Source: JBDTMC01 sp039934475 (GTDB lineage: Bacteria; Acidobacteriota; Terriglobia; Bryobacterales; Bryobacteraceae). Taken from it: 48,557 nt of DNA. The stretch is taken from positions 1 through 48,557 of the forward strand of contig JBDTMC010000002.1 of NCBI GenBank assembly GCA_039934475.1, given 5' to 3'. Under the pieces are notes generated by a model that was given only the letters and a program-made list of their open reading frames with translations, did no database searches and was not told where the DNA came from. Both the position numbers and the translations under genes were made by a program. Positions 16,363 to 24,134 of the stretch are shown piece after piece (position 1 is the first letter of the stretch; each line of letters opens with the position of its first letter).

Positions 16363-17016
16363 GTGAAAACAGCACTTGTTTTTGGCGCCACCGGTTTTAT
16401 TGGTTCGTATCTACTTGAAGAGCTTCTCAACGGCTCCGATTATGATTGCGTCACGGCCGTCACCAGAAAGCCGATGCAAACGAAGCATCCGAAACTGACG
16501 AATCTCATAGGCGACTACAACTCTCTGTCAGCCATACGAAGCAGGTTGATAGCCGATGATGTTTTCATCGTGATCGGCACCACGAAAGCGAATACTCCCG
16601 ACGAGAGTCTCTACTATCAAATTGATCACGACTATCCGGTGCTAGCGGCTAAATTTGCGAAAGAGAACGGAGCTAAATCCGTTTTCCTCGTGACCTCCGT
16701 CGGCGCCGATGCGAATTCAAAGTTTTTCTACACCAAGACCAAGGGTGAAACCGAGAGAGATGTTCGTGCCCTCAATTACGGGAGCACGAATATTTTCCGC
16801 CCCTCCATGCTCATGGGGTCACGCAAAGAGCATCGTCAACTCGAAAGCATCCTTATTACAGCGTGGTCACTTCTGAATCTCGTTTTGGTTGGTTCTTTTA
16901 GCCAATACAAAGGCATCGACGGAAAAGATGTCGCGAGAGCTATGGCAAATTCGGCAAAAGCGCCCCCGCAGGGGGTAAAGATTTACCACTGGGATGAGAT
17001 GAGCGCTTTGCTTTAG
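16363..17016 (+). CDS. NAD(P)-binding Rossmann-fold oxidoreductase (HTATIP2-like atypical SDR)
   Basis: A 217-residue single Rossmann domain: VFGATGFIGSYLLEELL at 6-22 (GxxGxxG), VTAVTRKP at the second strand, and VIGTTKANTPDES in place of the usual NAG loop. The YTKTKGETERDVRAL helix keeps the Y-x-x-x-K spacing of the SDR active site. It starts with GTG at 16363, with only a weak GCGAAG upstream. By eye its base and codon use are clearly more AT-rich than its neighbours (many AAA, AAT, TTT and GAT codons), and its closest look-alikes in my memory are from Bacteroidota, so recent transfer is likely. Isolated gene; substrate unknown. Confidence 0.8.
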   Translation: MKTALVFGATGFIGSYLLEELLNGSDYDCVTAVTRKPMQTKHPKLTNLIGDYNSLSAIRSRLIADDVFIVIGTTKANTPDESLYYQIDHDYPVLAAKFAKENGAKSVFLVTSVGADANSKFFYTKTKGETERDVRALNYGSTNIFRPSMLMGSRKEHRQLESILITAWSLLNLVLVGSFSQYKGIDGKDVARAMANSAKAPPQGVKIYHWDEMSALL

Positions 17017-17023
17017 TACAAGA

Positions 17024-17049
17024 GTCGCTCCCGCGCGGTCGCGGCTCGG
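17024..17049. repeat. degenerate copy of the CTCCC-n-CGGTCG repeat
   Basis: The stretch gtcgctcccgcgcggtcg followed by cggctcgg shares the CTCCC / CGGTCG / GGCTCGG skeleton of the two copies at 18793-18820 and 18830-18855. It lies between two convergent genes, as those do. It is weaker evidence than the 18.8-kb pair. Confidence 0.45.
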
Positions 17050-17068
17050 AAAACTTAGCGACGGAGCC

Positions 17069-17602
17069 CTACTTTGCCTCCGCGGCGGCCTTCATCTGGG
17101 CCAGGCCTCTTTCAAAATCGGGGCCAATGGCTTTGTCCATACCGCCGCTGAATGTCATAAAAGCCTTGGCCATGAAGTTGTTATCGCCCGCCATGGACCA
17201 CGTGACGGCGGTGCCGGCCCCATCGGGTTTCATTGTGAATTCCGTGTCGCTAGTCGAGGCGATGGGTTTGATGAATTCGAGCTTGATGCGAACGGTCTCA
17301 AAGGGCTGGCTATGGAGAACTGTCATACGCCCCTCGCCGACTTTGCTGTCGCCCGTCCATTCATAGACCGCTCCGGTGCCGGCCGGGGCTCCGCTGTAGG
17401 TGGTCTTCATGGCGGGATCGAGCTTGGCCCACGGCGACCAGGCGTCCCACTTGTGGAAGTCATTGATGAGTGCAAAGACCGCGTCGGGAGGAGCGGCGAT
17501 TCGGGTCTCTCGGACGACATGGTAAGCGGAAGGCTGGAAGGCGACGTAGGCGCAGAGGGCGCCCACAAGCACCACGATTGCCAAAAGGATGTTCTTGAAC
17601 AT
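17069..17602 (-). CDS. SRPBCC-family (polyketide cyclase-like) membrane-anchored protein
   Basis: A 177-residue protein with one N-terminal TM anchor (NILLAIVVLVGALCAYVAF) and a START/SRPBCC domain. The domain begins RIAAPPDAVFALINDFHKWDAW with SPWAKLDP, a pattern seen in ligand-binding cyclase/AHSA1-like proteins. FMTFSGGMDKAIGPDFERG is the C-terminal helix that closes the cavity. The ATG at 17600-17602 is chosen because it directly precedes the hydrophobic anchor; an AGGAG lies about 13 nt upstream. Divergent from the HisC-like gene 78 bp away. The ligand is unknown. Confidence 0.8.
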   Translation of the reverse strand: MFKNILLAIVVLVGALCAYVAFQPSAYHVVRETRIAAPPDAVFALINDFHKWDAWSPWAKLDPAMKTTYSGAPAGTGAVYEWTGDSKVGEGRMTVLHSQPFETVRIKLEFIKPIASTSDTEFTMKPDGAGTAVTWSMAGDNNFMAKAFMTFSGGMDKAIGPDFERGLAQMKAAAEAK

Positions 17603-17680
17603 GAGACGTTTTATCTCCTGGAGTGACACGATACCACAGGCGGCACACGGCTCGGAGTAAATTCGTCTATCATCACTCAA

Positions 17681-18772
17681 ATGGCATTGGTGACAAGGCG
17701 CGGATTCGCGGGCTTCTGGCCGGCGGCAGTGATTGGCGGGGAGTTCGCCCTGGCGCGAGCGGCGCGCGGGGCAGGCGAACCGATGGTGGCAATCGATTCG
17801 AACGAGAATCCGGATGGACCTCCGGAGATTGCGCTCAAGGTGATGAGGGAGAGTCTGGCGCTAGGCGGGCGATATCACGGCGAGGCGACGGAAGACCTGG
17901 AAACGGAACTGGGACGCGCGCTCGGGCTAAAACCAGGTGAGGTGCTGGCAGGCGCTGGATCATCTGAGATTCTGCATGCGGCGATCGATGTATTCACATC
18001 GGCAACGAGGCCGGTGGTGGTGTCGAATCCCACGTACGAGGCTTGCCCCGAACTGGCCAGGGCGCTGGGACGTCCGTCGGAAAAGGTCCCGCTGACGCCC
18101 ACGTATGCCGCCGATGTCGAGAAGATGGCAGCGGTGGCACGGGTGAAGAAAGCGGGGTTGGTGTATCTCTGCAACCCGAACAATCCGACGGGATCGGCGA
18201 CGCCGCAAGACCGCATCAAGTGGCTGTCTGAGAATCTGCCCGCGGACTGCGTGCTTTTGGTAGATGAAGCGTATCTGGATTTCTCACCGCAACTGGGATC
18301 GGCGGTTGGGCTTATTAAGGCGGGCCGCAACGTGGTGGTGGCTCGCACGTTCTCAAAGATCTGGGGCATGGCGGGTCTGCGTGTGGGCTACGGGTGCGCA
18401 CGCACTGAGTACATTAACAAGATGGCGCCGTTCCGCGACATGGTGGTGAACATGGCGAGCGCGCGAGGGGCACTGGCGGCGGTGAAAAACTCGGGGACGA
18501 TTCTGCCGCAACGCCGCGCCAAGATGACGAAACTGCGTGGAGACGTGTGCGCTTGGCTGCATGGCAAGGGTTTCGACTACATCGAGCCATACGGCAACTT
18601 CGTCATGATCAAGATCAAGAAGCCGGTGCGGCCGGTGATTCAGGCGTTTGCCAGTAAAGGCGTCGCGGTAGGACGGCCGTTCCCGCCGTATGAAGACATG
18701 CTGCGTGTGACGATCGGCACGGAACACGAGATGGACCGCTTCCGTGCCGCGTTCACACAAGTGTTCAGCTAG
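17681..18772 (+). CDS. HisC-like class I/II aminotransferase with export-type N-terminus
   Basis: A 363-residue PLP enzyme. Fold-type I motifs: AGAGSSEILHA at 90-100 (phosphate loop), NPNNPTG at 165-171, DEAYLDF at 195-201 and the Schiff-base K226 in TFSKIWGMAGLRVGYG. C-terminal FVMIKIKK and GVAVGRPFPPYEDMLRVTIG fit histidinol-phosphate aminotransferases. The first 35 residues (TRRGFAGFWPAAVIGG, then ALARAARGAGEP) look like a twin-arginine signal, unusual for a PLP enzyme. No his genes are nearby, so a role in histidine synthesis is not implied; a periplasmic aminotransferase on amino acids or amino-phosphonates is possible. It could also be a cytosolic enzyme with a misleading N-terminus. 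Confidence 0.82.
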   Translation: MALVTRRGFAGFWPAAVIGGEFALARAARGAGEPMVAIDSNENPDGPPEIALKVMRESLALGGRYHGEATEDLETELGRALGLKPGEVLAGAGSSEILHAAIDVFTSATRPVVVSNPTYEACPELARALGRPSEKVPLTPTYAADVEKMAAVARVKKAGLVYLCNPNNPTGSATPQDRIKWLSENLPADCVLLVDEAYLDFSPQLGSAVGLIKAGRNVVVARTFSKIWGMAGLRVGYGCARTEYINKMAPFRDMVVNMASARGALAAVKNSGTILPQRRAKMTKLRGDVCAWLHGKGFDYIEPYGNFVMIKIKKPVRPVIQAFASKGVAVGRPFPPYEDMLRVTIGTEHEMDRFRAAFTQVFS

Positions 18773-18792
18773 ACGGGGAGTTGGTGGTGGAA

Positions 18793-18855
18793 TCCACTCC
18801 CTTACGGTCGGGGCTCGGTTAGCAGGTAGTCCACTCCCTTACGGTCGCGGTTGGC
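18793..18855. repeat. direct repeat pair, tccactcccttacggtcg
   Basis: Two copies of an 18-bp identical core (tccactcccttacggtcg) begin at 18793 and 18830, 37 bp apart. Both continue with related sequence (gggctcggtt versus cggttggct). They fill the gap between the convergent HisC-like and Gfo/Idh/MocA genes. A degenerate relative is at 17024-17049, also between convergent genes. It looks like a dispersed intergenic repeat of this genome, possibly acting in transcript ends, but no clear stem-loop plus T-run is present. Confidence 0.8.
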
Positions 18856-18865
18856 TAATGAATAC

Positions 18866-20071
18866 TTACCAGCGGAGCTTCAACGACGGTTCGAACTTCT
18901 CTGTTGAGTTCATCATTTCGTCCCATGTGACGACGCGCTGTTGGTAGGCGGCGGTGCGTCCCAGGATTGCGGTGAGGTTGCTCTGCACGGCCTGCGCGGC
19001 GTTGTTGACGGGCTTGCCGTCGCGGATGCTTTGGACGAACGCCTTCACGTTGTTGAGGGCTCCCTGGCGGAAGGTGTCGTCCTTTTCGGCTCCCATCCAT
19101 TTGTTCTCGCCTGTGATACGCACGAGGCCGCCGTAGTGGGAATCGATGGCGCCCTTCACGCCGAACATGCGAATGCAGAGGTCGCTGAAGCTGTTGGTGA
19201 GTTGGTTGGAACTGAAGTCCACATGGACGTCGCCGGGATACCAGTAAGTGACCTGAAAATGATCGTAGGCGTCGCCCGTGTTGTATGGCGTGCCGGACCA
19301 ATCGGTGCGGCCTCCGGTGCCATGCGCCCGCAGCGGATGTCCATTGAGGTACCAGTTGGCGACGTCGATGACATGGATGTTCTGCTCGACGATGATGTCG
19401 CCGCCGAGTTCGCGGTCCATGTAGAAGTTCATGACGCGGGCCTGACCGGGGTCCATTCCAGGTGTGCCTTTGTCTTTGGCGGGACGACCGGCATAATAGA
19501 AGACCTGACCGAACGCTGGTTTTCCGATGTCACCGCGGTGAATGCGCTGGGCGGCTTCCTGGAATACCGGTTGAGATCGGGTTTGGAAATCCACCAGATA
19601 ACTGAGTTTCTTTTCGGCAGCCCGCTCGCCTGCCGCGAGGATGGTTTTGCAGCCTGGGACATCAACGGCCACTGGCTTGGCGATGTAAACGTGTTTGCCG
19701 GCCTCCACCGCGCCGCGAGCCTGTTCGGGATGGAAGTAGGGTGGCGTCTCAATAACCACGGCATCCAACTTACTGGCTGCCAGTTCTTTGTACGCGTCGG
19801 GTCCATAGTAACTGCGGCTGCTGCCAACTTTGAACTTCGCAGCAGTCTCTTCGAGGTGGCCTTTCATGACGTCGGCGAGTGCGACGACGCGCGCCCCGGC
19901 GAATTCCGGAAAGAACTGACCGATCCAGTTGCCACGGCCGCCGCAGCCGACGATGCCGACTTCGACGGTGGAATTAGCCTGCGAGCCGAATACGGTTTCC
20001 GGCTTGAGGATCAGAAAGGATCCGGCGGCTGCTTTCAGGAAGCCGCGCCTCTCGGAGAAAGAGTTATCCAT
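18866..20071 (-). CDS. Gfo/Idh/MocA-family oxidoreductase, Tat-type signal
   Basis: A 401-residue dehydrogenase. The N-terminal ERRGFLKAAAGSFLI is a twin-arginine leader of the kind common on this family in Acidobacteriota and Planctomycetota. The NAD(P) fold begins at VGIVGCGGRG (38-47), followed by ARVVALADV and DAVVIETPPYFHPEQARGAV. HVYIAKPVAVDVPGC holds the family's EKP-type motif (here AKP). The C-terminal part has IIVEQNIHVIDVANWYL, where conserved His and Asp fit the substrate site. Members oxidise sugars or sugar derivatives, using a bound cofactor. It is the last gene after the M50 protease, with 28 bp between, and could share a transcript with the enolase-superfamily and DUF6807 genes. 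Confidence 0.9.
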   Translation of the reverse strand: MDNSFSERRGFLKAAAGSFLILKPETVFGSQANSTVEVGIVGCGGRGNWIGQFFPEFAGARVVALADVMKGHLEETAAKFKVGSSRSYYGPDAYKELAASKLDAVVIETPPYFHPEQARGAVEAGKHVYIAKPVAVDVPGCKTILAAGERAAEKKLSYLVDFQTRSQPVFQEAAQRIHRGDIGKPAFGQVFYYAGRPAKDKGTPGMDPGQARVMNFYMDRELGGDIIVEQNIHVIDVANWYLNGHPLRAHGTGGRTDWSGTPYNTGDAYDHFQVTYWYPGDVHVDFSSNQLTNSFSDLCIRMFGVKGAIDSHYGGLVRITGENKWMGAEKDDTFRQGALNNVKAFVQSIRDGKPVNNAAQAVQSNLTAILGRTAAYQQRVVTWDEMMNSTEKFEPSLKLRW

Positions 20072-20077
20072 ATCCGA

Positions 20078-20083
20078 ATTATA
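20078..20083 (-). promoter_or_regulatory. possible -10 box for the Gfo/Idh/MocA gene
   Basis: The minus strand reads TATAAT here, 6 bp before the ATG at 20069-20071. If used, transcription would start at or very near the start codon, giving a leaderless or nearly leaderless mRNA. There is no convincing -35 box at 17 bp, and no Shine-Dalgarno is seen between box and ATG. This is suggestive only. Confidence 0.3.
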
Positions 20084-20099
20084 TGCCCGCGGGCGGCAT

Positions 20100-20798
20100 T
20101 CAGAACAGGATTTCGATGGCCGTATCGAGCAGCGGATCGAATAACCGCCAGAAAACGCCGGAAATCGCGAACATCGCCATGGGATAAATCATGCCGAGTT
20201 GGGTGCGAAGTTCGAAGAAGGCGTGTACCTTGCCCTCCGGCAGCACTAACAGGAGGCCGCTAAAGCCGTCCATTGGTGGAATCGGGAGCAGGTTCCAGAC
20301 GCCGAGCAGGAGGTTCTCAAAGAACACAACACTGAGCAGAACCGCGAAGCCTTCACTGAGTTCGGTAGGCCCTTGCACCAGTTGCCAGGTGCTACTGGCG
20401 CCGGGTAGAAAGATCTTCACCAACACTCCCAGTTTGAGCAAGGCAACGGCGAGCGTGGCGAGCAGGAAATTCATGCCGGGCCCTGCCAACGCCATCCAGG
20501 CAGCGCGTTTGGGATGCTCCTTTGCCCAGTCCGGATCAAAGGGCGCCGAGGCGAATCCGAAAACGCCCAGACCATTGGCCTGAATGCTGAGGAACAGCGA
20601 GATGAGCGGAAAGATTCCGAGTCCGAAAGGCTCCTGGCGGATGTGGGGCCATGGGTTCAATGTGACCTGGCCATTGTGATAGGCAGTATCGTCGCCCAGC
20701 AACCGGGCTACCAGGGCGTGGGCCATTTCATGGCATACGGTGGAGAAGAGAAAAACGAGATAGGAAATGACAGCGATAACAGCGGTTTCGTTAGTCAT
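20100..20798 (-). CDS. site-2 protease family (M50) membrane metalloprotease
   Basis: A 232-residue polytopic membrane protein. The zinc motif HEMAH (H23, E24, H27) lies in the first TM segment. PIPPMDG near 173-178 supplies the third ligand D177, a variant of the usual NxxPxxDG. LAGPGMNFLLATLAVAL is the typical middle segment. No PDZ or CBS domain is present, so it belongs to the short stand-alone M50B type. Its ATG overlaps the DUF6807 stop (ATGA). An intramembrane protease in a sugar-catabolism unit is unexpected; it may cleave a membrane regulator or be unrelated cargo. Confidence 0.85.
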   Translation of the reverse strand: MTNETAVIAVISYLVFLFSTVCHEMAHALVARLLGDDTAYHNGQVTLNPWPHIRQEPFGLGIFPLISLFLSIQANGLGVFGFASAPFDPDWAKEHPKRAAWMALAGPGMNFLLATLAVALLKLGVLVKIFLPGASSTWQLVQGPTELSEGFAVLLSVVFFENLLLGVWNLLPIPPMDGFSGLLLVLPEGKVHAFFELRTQLGMIYPMAMFAISGVFWRLFDPLLDTAIEILF

Positions 20799-21649
20799 TC
20801 GGCGGAGAGGGTAACACGATACTTGAGAGTGAAAGGCTTACCGGGCGCCAGAACGAGTTGATCTAGGCCAGGATAGTTAGAGCCGAGGAAGCCGTAGTTG
20901 CGGAGACACCAGCCGTGAGGATAGCCGGCGTTCGAGGAGTCCTGGGTGATGCGTGTGGCGGCCCGTTTGCCCTGATAGGTTGCGGCAAGTTCGGCCCACG
21001 GCAGGCGCTGCATATCGCTGTCGGGAGCGTCCTTGCTGGAAGGCGTGCGAAGTACTGTGTCCTGGCGGGGCGCGAAGCGGATGTTGAAGCCGCCGTAGCC
21101 CTTTTTATTTGCCATCTCACCTTGCAGCGTGATGGGCGAATCGAGTGCGGTGAGGCGGATGGTGAAGTCGAGATCGCGCTGCTGCCCGACTTGAGGGTGG
21201 GCCACGATCTCCACCTCTTCCCTGGCAATGCGCCGATCGCCTAAGTACCAGCCGTTTTCCATGGCGAGCAGAGCGCGGTTGGAACTTAGTTTCTTATCCT
21301 TCCATTGAAGGAACTTTTGAGTTACTTCGAGTTTCATCCACTGATCGTAGGTCTTGCCATCGATTGTCACCAGAGGCCACATCCAGGAAACGCCGCGATG
21401 GTGCCAGTGATCCTTGGGGAAATCGTCGGTGACAACGGCTCCGTTGGGGGCGTACAGAGGATGCACGTAGCCAGAGCGGCGGCGGTCTTCAGGGGCTCCG
21501 TTGCCGAGCATCATGCCGTAGTTATAAACATAGACGGGCTTGCCGTTCTCCGAGAGTTCCAGCGAAGTGGGCGAGACGTCGCGGTAGGCGAAGCGATCGG
21601 CCGCGGGTAGCGCCAGGGCGCAGCATGCCAGCAGAAGTAGGCGTTTCAT
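20795..21649 (-). CDS. secreted DUF6807 (PmoA-like) protein
   Basis: A 284-residue protein with a signal peptide (MKRLLLLACCALALPAA). The conserved block GYVHPLYAPNGAVVTDDFPK, followed by DHWHHRGVSWMWP near residues 60-92, is the hallmark of DUF6807, often misnamed methane oxygenase PmoA. QWKDKKLSSNRALL and GYGGFNIRFAPRQ match later conserved parts. The family accompanies Gfo/Idh/MocA dehydrogenases and sugar catabolic genes in Acidobacteriota, as here. The reaction is not established to my knowledge. It overlaps both neighbours by 4 bp, so expression is coupled to the enolase-superfamily gene upstream. Confidence 0.82.
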   Translation of the reverse strand: MKRLLLLACCALALPAADRFAYRDVSPTSLELSENGKPVYVYNYGMMLGNGAPEDRRRSGYVHPLYAPNGAVVTDDFPKDHWHHRGVSWMWPLVTIDGKTYDQWMKLEVTQKFLQWKDKKLSSNRALLAMENGWYLGDRRIAREEVEIVAHPQVGQQRDLDFTIRLTALDSPITLQGEMANKKGYGGFNIRFAPRQDTVLRTPSSKDAPDSDMQRLPWAELAATYQGKRAATRITQDSSNAGYPHGWCLRNYGFLGSNYPGLDQLVLAPGKPFTLKYRVTLSAE

Positions 21650-22806
21650 GATTTTCTCAGTTTCGATTCGTCCACTTCGACGCCCAAGCCGGGACCTTGA
21701 GGCACCAAGGCGGCTCCATCTTTTACTTCGATGGGCTTATGCAAGTAAGTGCCGGAGAGGAACTGCGGACCGTTGAGCGCGGCGGGGTACTTCAGATTGA
21801 AGGCGGCGAAAAGTTGCAAAGAAGCGGCGAGGGAGAGATCGGGATCGGTGAGGCCACTGCCGAGAAACATGAGGCCAGCGTCTTCGAGGATCTCCACTTG
21901 GCGTACGGCGTCGTACAGACCGGCGGTACGGGCAGGCTTCATCGCCACTCCATCCAACATATTGAGACGGATGAATTCCATGAGGTCGGAAGAGTGAACG
22001 ACGCCTTCGTCGAGGATGATGGGGAGTGCGCCCTGCTTCTTCAGCGACTGGAGGGCGGAGATGCGGTTGGGGGCAACTGGCTGTTCAAAAACATCGACGC
22101 CGAGGCGGGCGAACTTCGGTGCGACCTCGAGCGCCGTTGCAGGCTCATAGGCGCCGTTGGCGTCGATCCACAAAAATCCATTGGGGGCGAACTCCCTCGC
22201 CTTGCGCACCAGTTCGAGGTCGAACTTAGGGTCGGGCGCTACCTTGAGGTTGAAGTTCTTATAGCCGCGGGTACGGCCGGCCTCGAGGAGTTCCTCGGCT
22301 TCGGACATCGTTCGGGCATTCACGGTCCAACTCAGCGTGACGGAGGGCAGTGGCTTGCGTCCCCAACGCTGGGGCAGGGTCTGAGAGGTAAGCCGTCCGA
22401 TGAGATCGTGCAGGGCGAGATCGATTCCAGCCTTGGAGATGGGCGCGCCGGTGGAGAATGAGTTGGCGATGGCCTTCTTCATGGCAAGGTGGACGCCAGC
22501 GAGATCGAAGGGGCTCTTGCCGATGATGGCCGGCGCCAGATAGTTCTGGATTCCCGCGAGCGTGGATTCCAGCGTCTCGTAGCTCCAGGTTTGGAGCGGC
22601 ACGCTTTGACCCCATCCGACCGTGCCATCTTCGGCTGTGATCTTTACGATGACCGAGGGCCGTTCCGGTTTGGGAAAGAAGCGGAAGTAAGACGTGACGC
22701 CGTAGATGGCGGGGAAGACGTCGATGGAGCGGATGGCCGGAGTGGAGAGAGCATTCAGCAGCGGCGCAGCGAACGGCAAGGCGAGAAAGCGACGGCGAGC
22801 GAGCAT
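21646..22806 (-). CDS. mandelate racemase/muconate lactonizing enzyme family protein, Tat-type leader
   Basis: A 386-residue enolase-superfamily enzyme. The ATG at 22804-22806 gives MLARRRFLALPFAAPLLNAL, a twin-arginine-like leader. The capping domain follows (GWGQSVPLQTWSYETLES). Barrel residues: a Lys in FNLKVAPDP, metal ligands in WIDANGAYE, FEQPV and ILDEGV, and a Lys in VAMKPARTAG. Only one Lys is clear at the second strand (LK rather than KxK), which suits dehydratase/cycloisomerase-like subgroups more than racemases. It heads the unit with DUF6807, M50 and Gfo/Idh/MocA, so a sugar-acid or galactonate/gluconate-like substrate is likely. The upstream extension of the frame to 22974 overlaps the divergent gene and is rejected. 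Confidence 0.85.
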   Translation of the reverse strand: MLARRRFLALPFAAPLLNALSTPAIRSIDVFPAIYGVTSYFRFFPKPERPSVIVKITAEDGTVGWGQSVPLQTWSYETLESTLAGIQNYLAPAIIGKSPFDLAGVHLAMKKAIANSFSTGAPISKAGIDLALHDLIGRLTSQTLPQRWGRKPLPSVTLSWTVNARTMSEAEELLEAGRTRGYKNFNLKVAPDPKFDLELVRKAREFAPNGFLWIDANGAYEPATALEVAPKFARLGVDVFEQPVAPNRISALQSLKKQGALPIILDEGVVHSSDLMEFIRLNMLDGVAMKPARTAGLYDAVRQVEILEDAGLMFLGSGLTDPDLSLAASLQLFAAFNLKYPAALNGPQFLSGTYLHKPIEVKDGAALVPQGPGLGVEVDESKLRKS

Positions 22807-22870
22807 CGACGCTATCCATTCTAACGCCGCAGGTTGCAGTGCTGACGGCCGCGCGGCGATAATCGCTCTC

Positions 22871-23227
22871 ATGAAACTTGTATGGGCATCGATTGCTTTC
22901 GCGGTAGTGGCCCTCGCCGCCGGCGGTCCGGATTGGAAAGTATCCCTGGAACCAGTGGGTAAGATCAAAGCCAATTACCCGGCGCAGGTGAATGTGAAGA
23001 TTCTGGATGCGAAGAAGGCACCGGTGGAGGGCGCCGCCGTGGAAGTGGTTCTGACGATGGAAGAGATGGATCACGGAGAGTTCAAGTCCGCAGCGAAGAT
23101 GAGCAAGCCCGGAATCTATGAAGCGAAGCCCACGTTCTTCATGGTGGGTAAGTGGAGAGTTACTGTGCACTCGAAGAAGGGCGACCAGACCCGGACGGAT
23201 GTATTCCCGTATGAAGTGACGGAATGA
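22871..23227 (+). CDS. secreted FixH/YtkA-like domain protein
   Basis: A 118-residue exported protein: signal peptide MKLVWASIAFAVVALAAG, then one immunoglobulin-like YtkA/FixH-type domain. The pattern YPAQVNVKILDAKKAPVEGA, then TMEEMDHGEFKSAAKMSKPG with the final FFMVGKWRVTVHSKKGDQ is typical; the Met/His-rich DHG region suggests a possible copper contact. It is transcribed alone, divergent from the enolase-superfamily gene with a 64-bp gap, and ends 1 bp before the convergent DUF4159 gene. The annotation is by domain only. Confidence 0.75.
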   Translation: MKLVWASIAFAVVALAAGGPDWKVSLEPVGKIKANYPAQVNVKILDAKKAPVEGAAVEVVLTMEEMDHGEFKSAAKMSKPGIYEAKPTFFMVGKWRVTVHSKKGDQTRTDVFPYEVTE

Positions 23228-23228
23228 G

Positions 23229-24029
23229 TTAGTGCGTCATTGAGTAAACAATGAAGTTGATACCGAGGCGGTAGGCTTGTGATGCGTATTTCTCAGGATA
23301 TTGGGGGTGATCGGCCCACTCCCAGGCGTCGCCGTTGTCCTGGTTGTGACAGATGCCGACCATGATGCGACCCTGATCGTCGTAGATGGCCTTCCACTGG
23401 GGTTGCTTGCCATCCTTCTCCCAAATACGGCCGGTCCGGAAGTATTGAATACCCGGGACTTGAGTGCGCTCGTCAAGGTCGTAGATCATGTGAAAGATCT
23501 GGTCTCCATTGGGGATGTCGACAACGGGACGGTCAGGAAAAACCCGGCTCAGGCTGGCGGTGAAGACAACCCACTCAGCCGTGCCGTGGAAGTCATCCAC
23601 CATGAGAAAGCCGCCGCGAAGGAGATATTCGCGCAGCCGGCGAGCTTCGGGCTCCGAAAGATCCCAATGACCAACCTCAACCGCATAGATCCAGGGCCAA
23701 TCGAAGATTCGGTCGTCCTGGAGGCTGACCACCTCTTCCACGGAGCGGGTGTGGAGGCGGGTGAGGCGGCGGACGCCCTGGACGAACTGGCGGTCGGCTT
23801 TGGGGGCGTCGATTCCCCAGCTATACCAGCTGCGCGTGATGCTGTGATAGCGCAGGCGAGCGAAGGCCCATTCTGTCTTTTCGTCACTATCGCGGGGCAG
23901 TTGCGATTCCGGATGTTCGACCTCGTCAGGGTAGGCTTCGACGCCACGGTTGAATTGCTGCTGCATGGAGGCGAAGAGGGCGACAGCGCTCAGGCAGACG
24001 ACCGCCAGTCCTGGAAGGCGTATTTGCAT
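23229..24029 (-). CDS. DUF4159-domain exported protein
   Basis: A 266-residue protein with an N-terminal hydrophobic leader (PGLAVVCLSAVALFASM). The DUF4159 pattern is visible: EWAFARLRYHSITRSWYSWG, then DWPWIYAVEVGHWDLSEPEA, then LREYLLRGGFLMVDDFHG. The fold is glutamine-amidotransferase-like; DUF4159 proteins often accompany MoxR/DUF58/BatA clusters, but none are here. SD AAGGGGGA precedes the ATG by about 9 nt. Function unknown; perhaps a periplasmic binding module. Confidence 0.8.
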   Translation of the reverse strand: MQIRLPGLAVVCLSAVALFASMQQQFNRGVEAYPDEVEHPESQLPRDSDEKTEWAFARLRYHSITRSWYSWGIDAPKADRQFVQGVRRLTRLHTRSVEEVVSLQDDRIFDWPWIYAVEVGHWDLSEPEARRLREYLLRGGFLMVDDFHGTAEWVVFTASLSRVFPDRPVVDIPNGDQIFHMIYDLDERTQVPGIQYFRTGRIWEKDGKQPQWKAIYDDQGRIMVGICHNQDNGDAWEWADHPQYPEKYASQAYRLGINFIVYSMTH

Positions 24030-24134
24030 GCCGCGGTCCCCCTTGCCCTGTAGCCGTCAGTACGGATGCCCGGTAGACGGCAGCCAGTGAATTTAGGTTA
24101 CCGCACGCGGGGTTCACTCCAGCCTGTCGCCGGA

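Noticed and set aside
18941..20263. 440-residue plus-strand frame
   Set aside because: Antisense to the well-supported Gfo/Idh/MocA gene; no family pattern.
22259..23170. 303-residue minus-strand frame
   Set aside because: Runs across the enolase-superfamily gene in the wrong frame and across the divergent YtkA-like gene.
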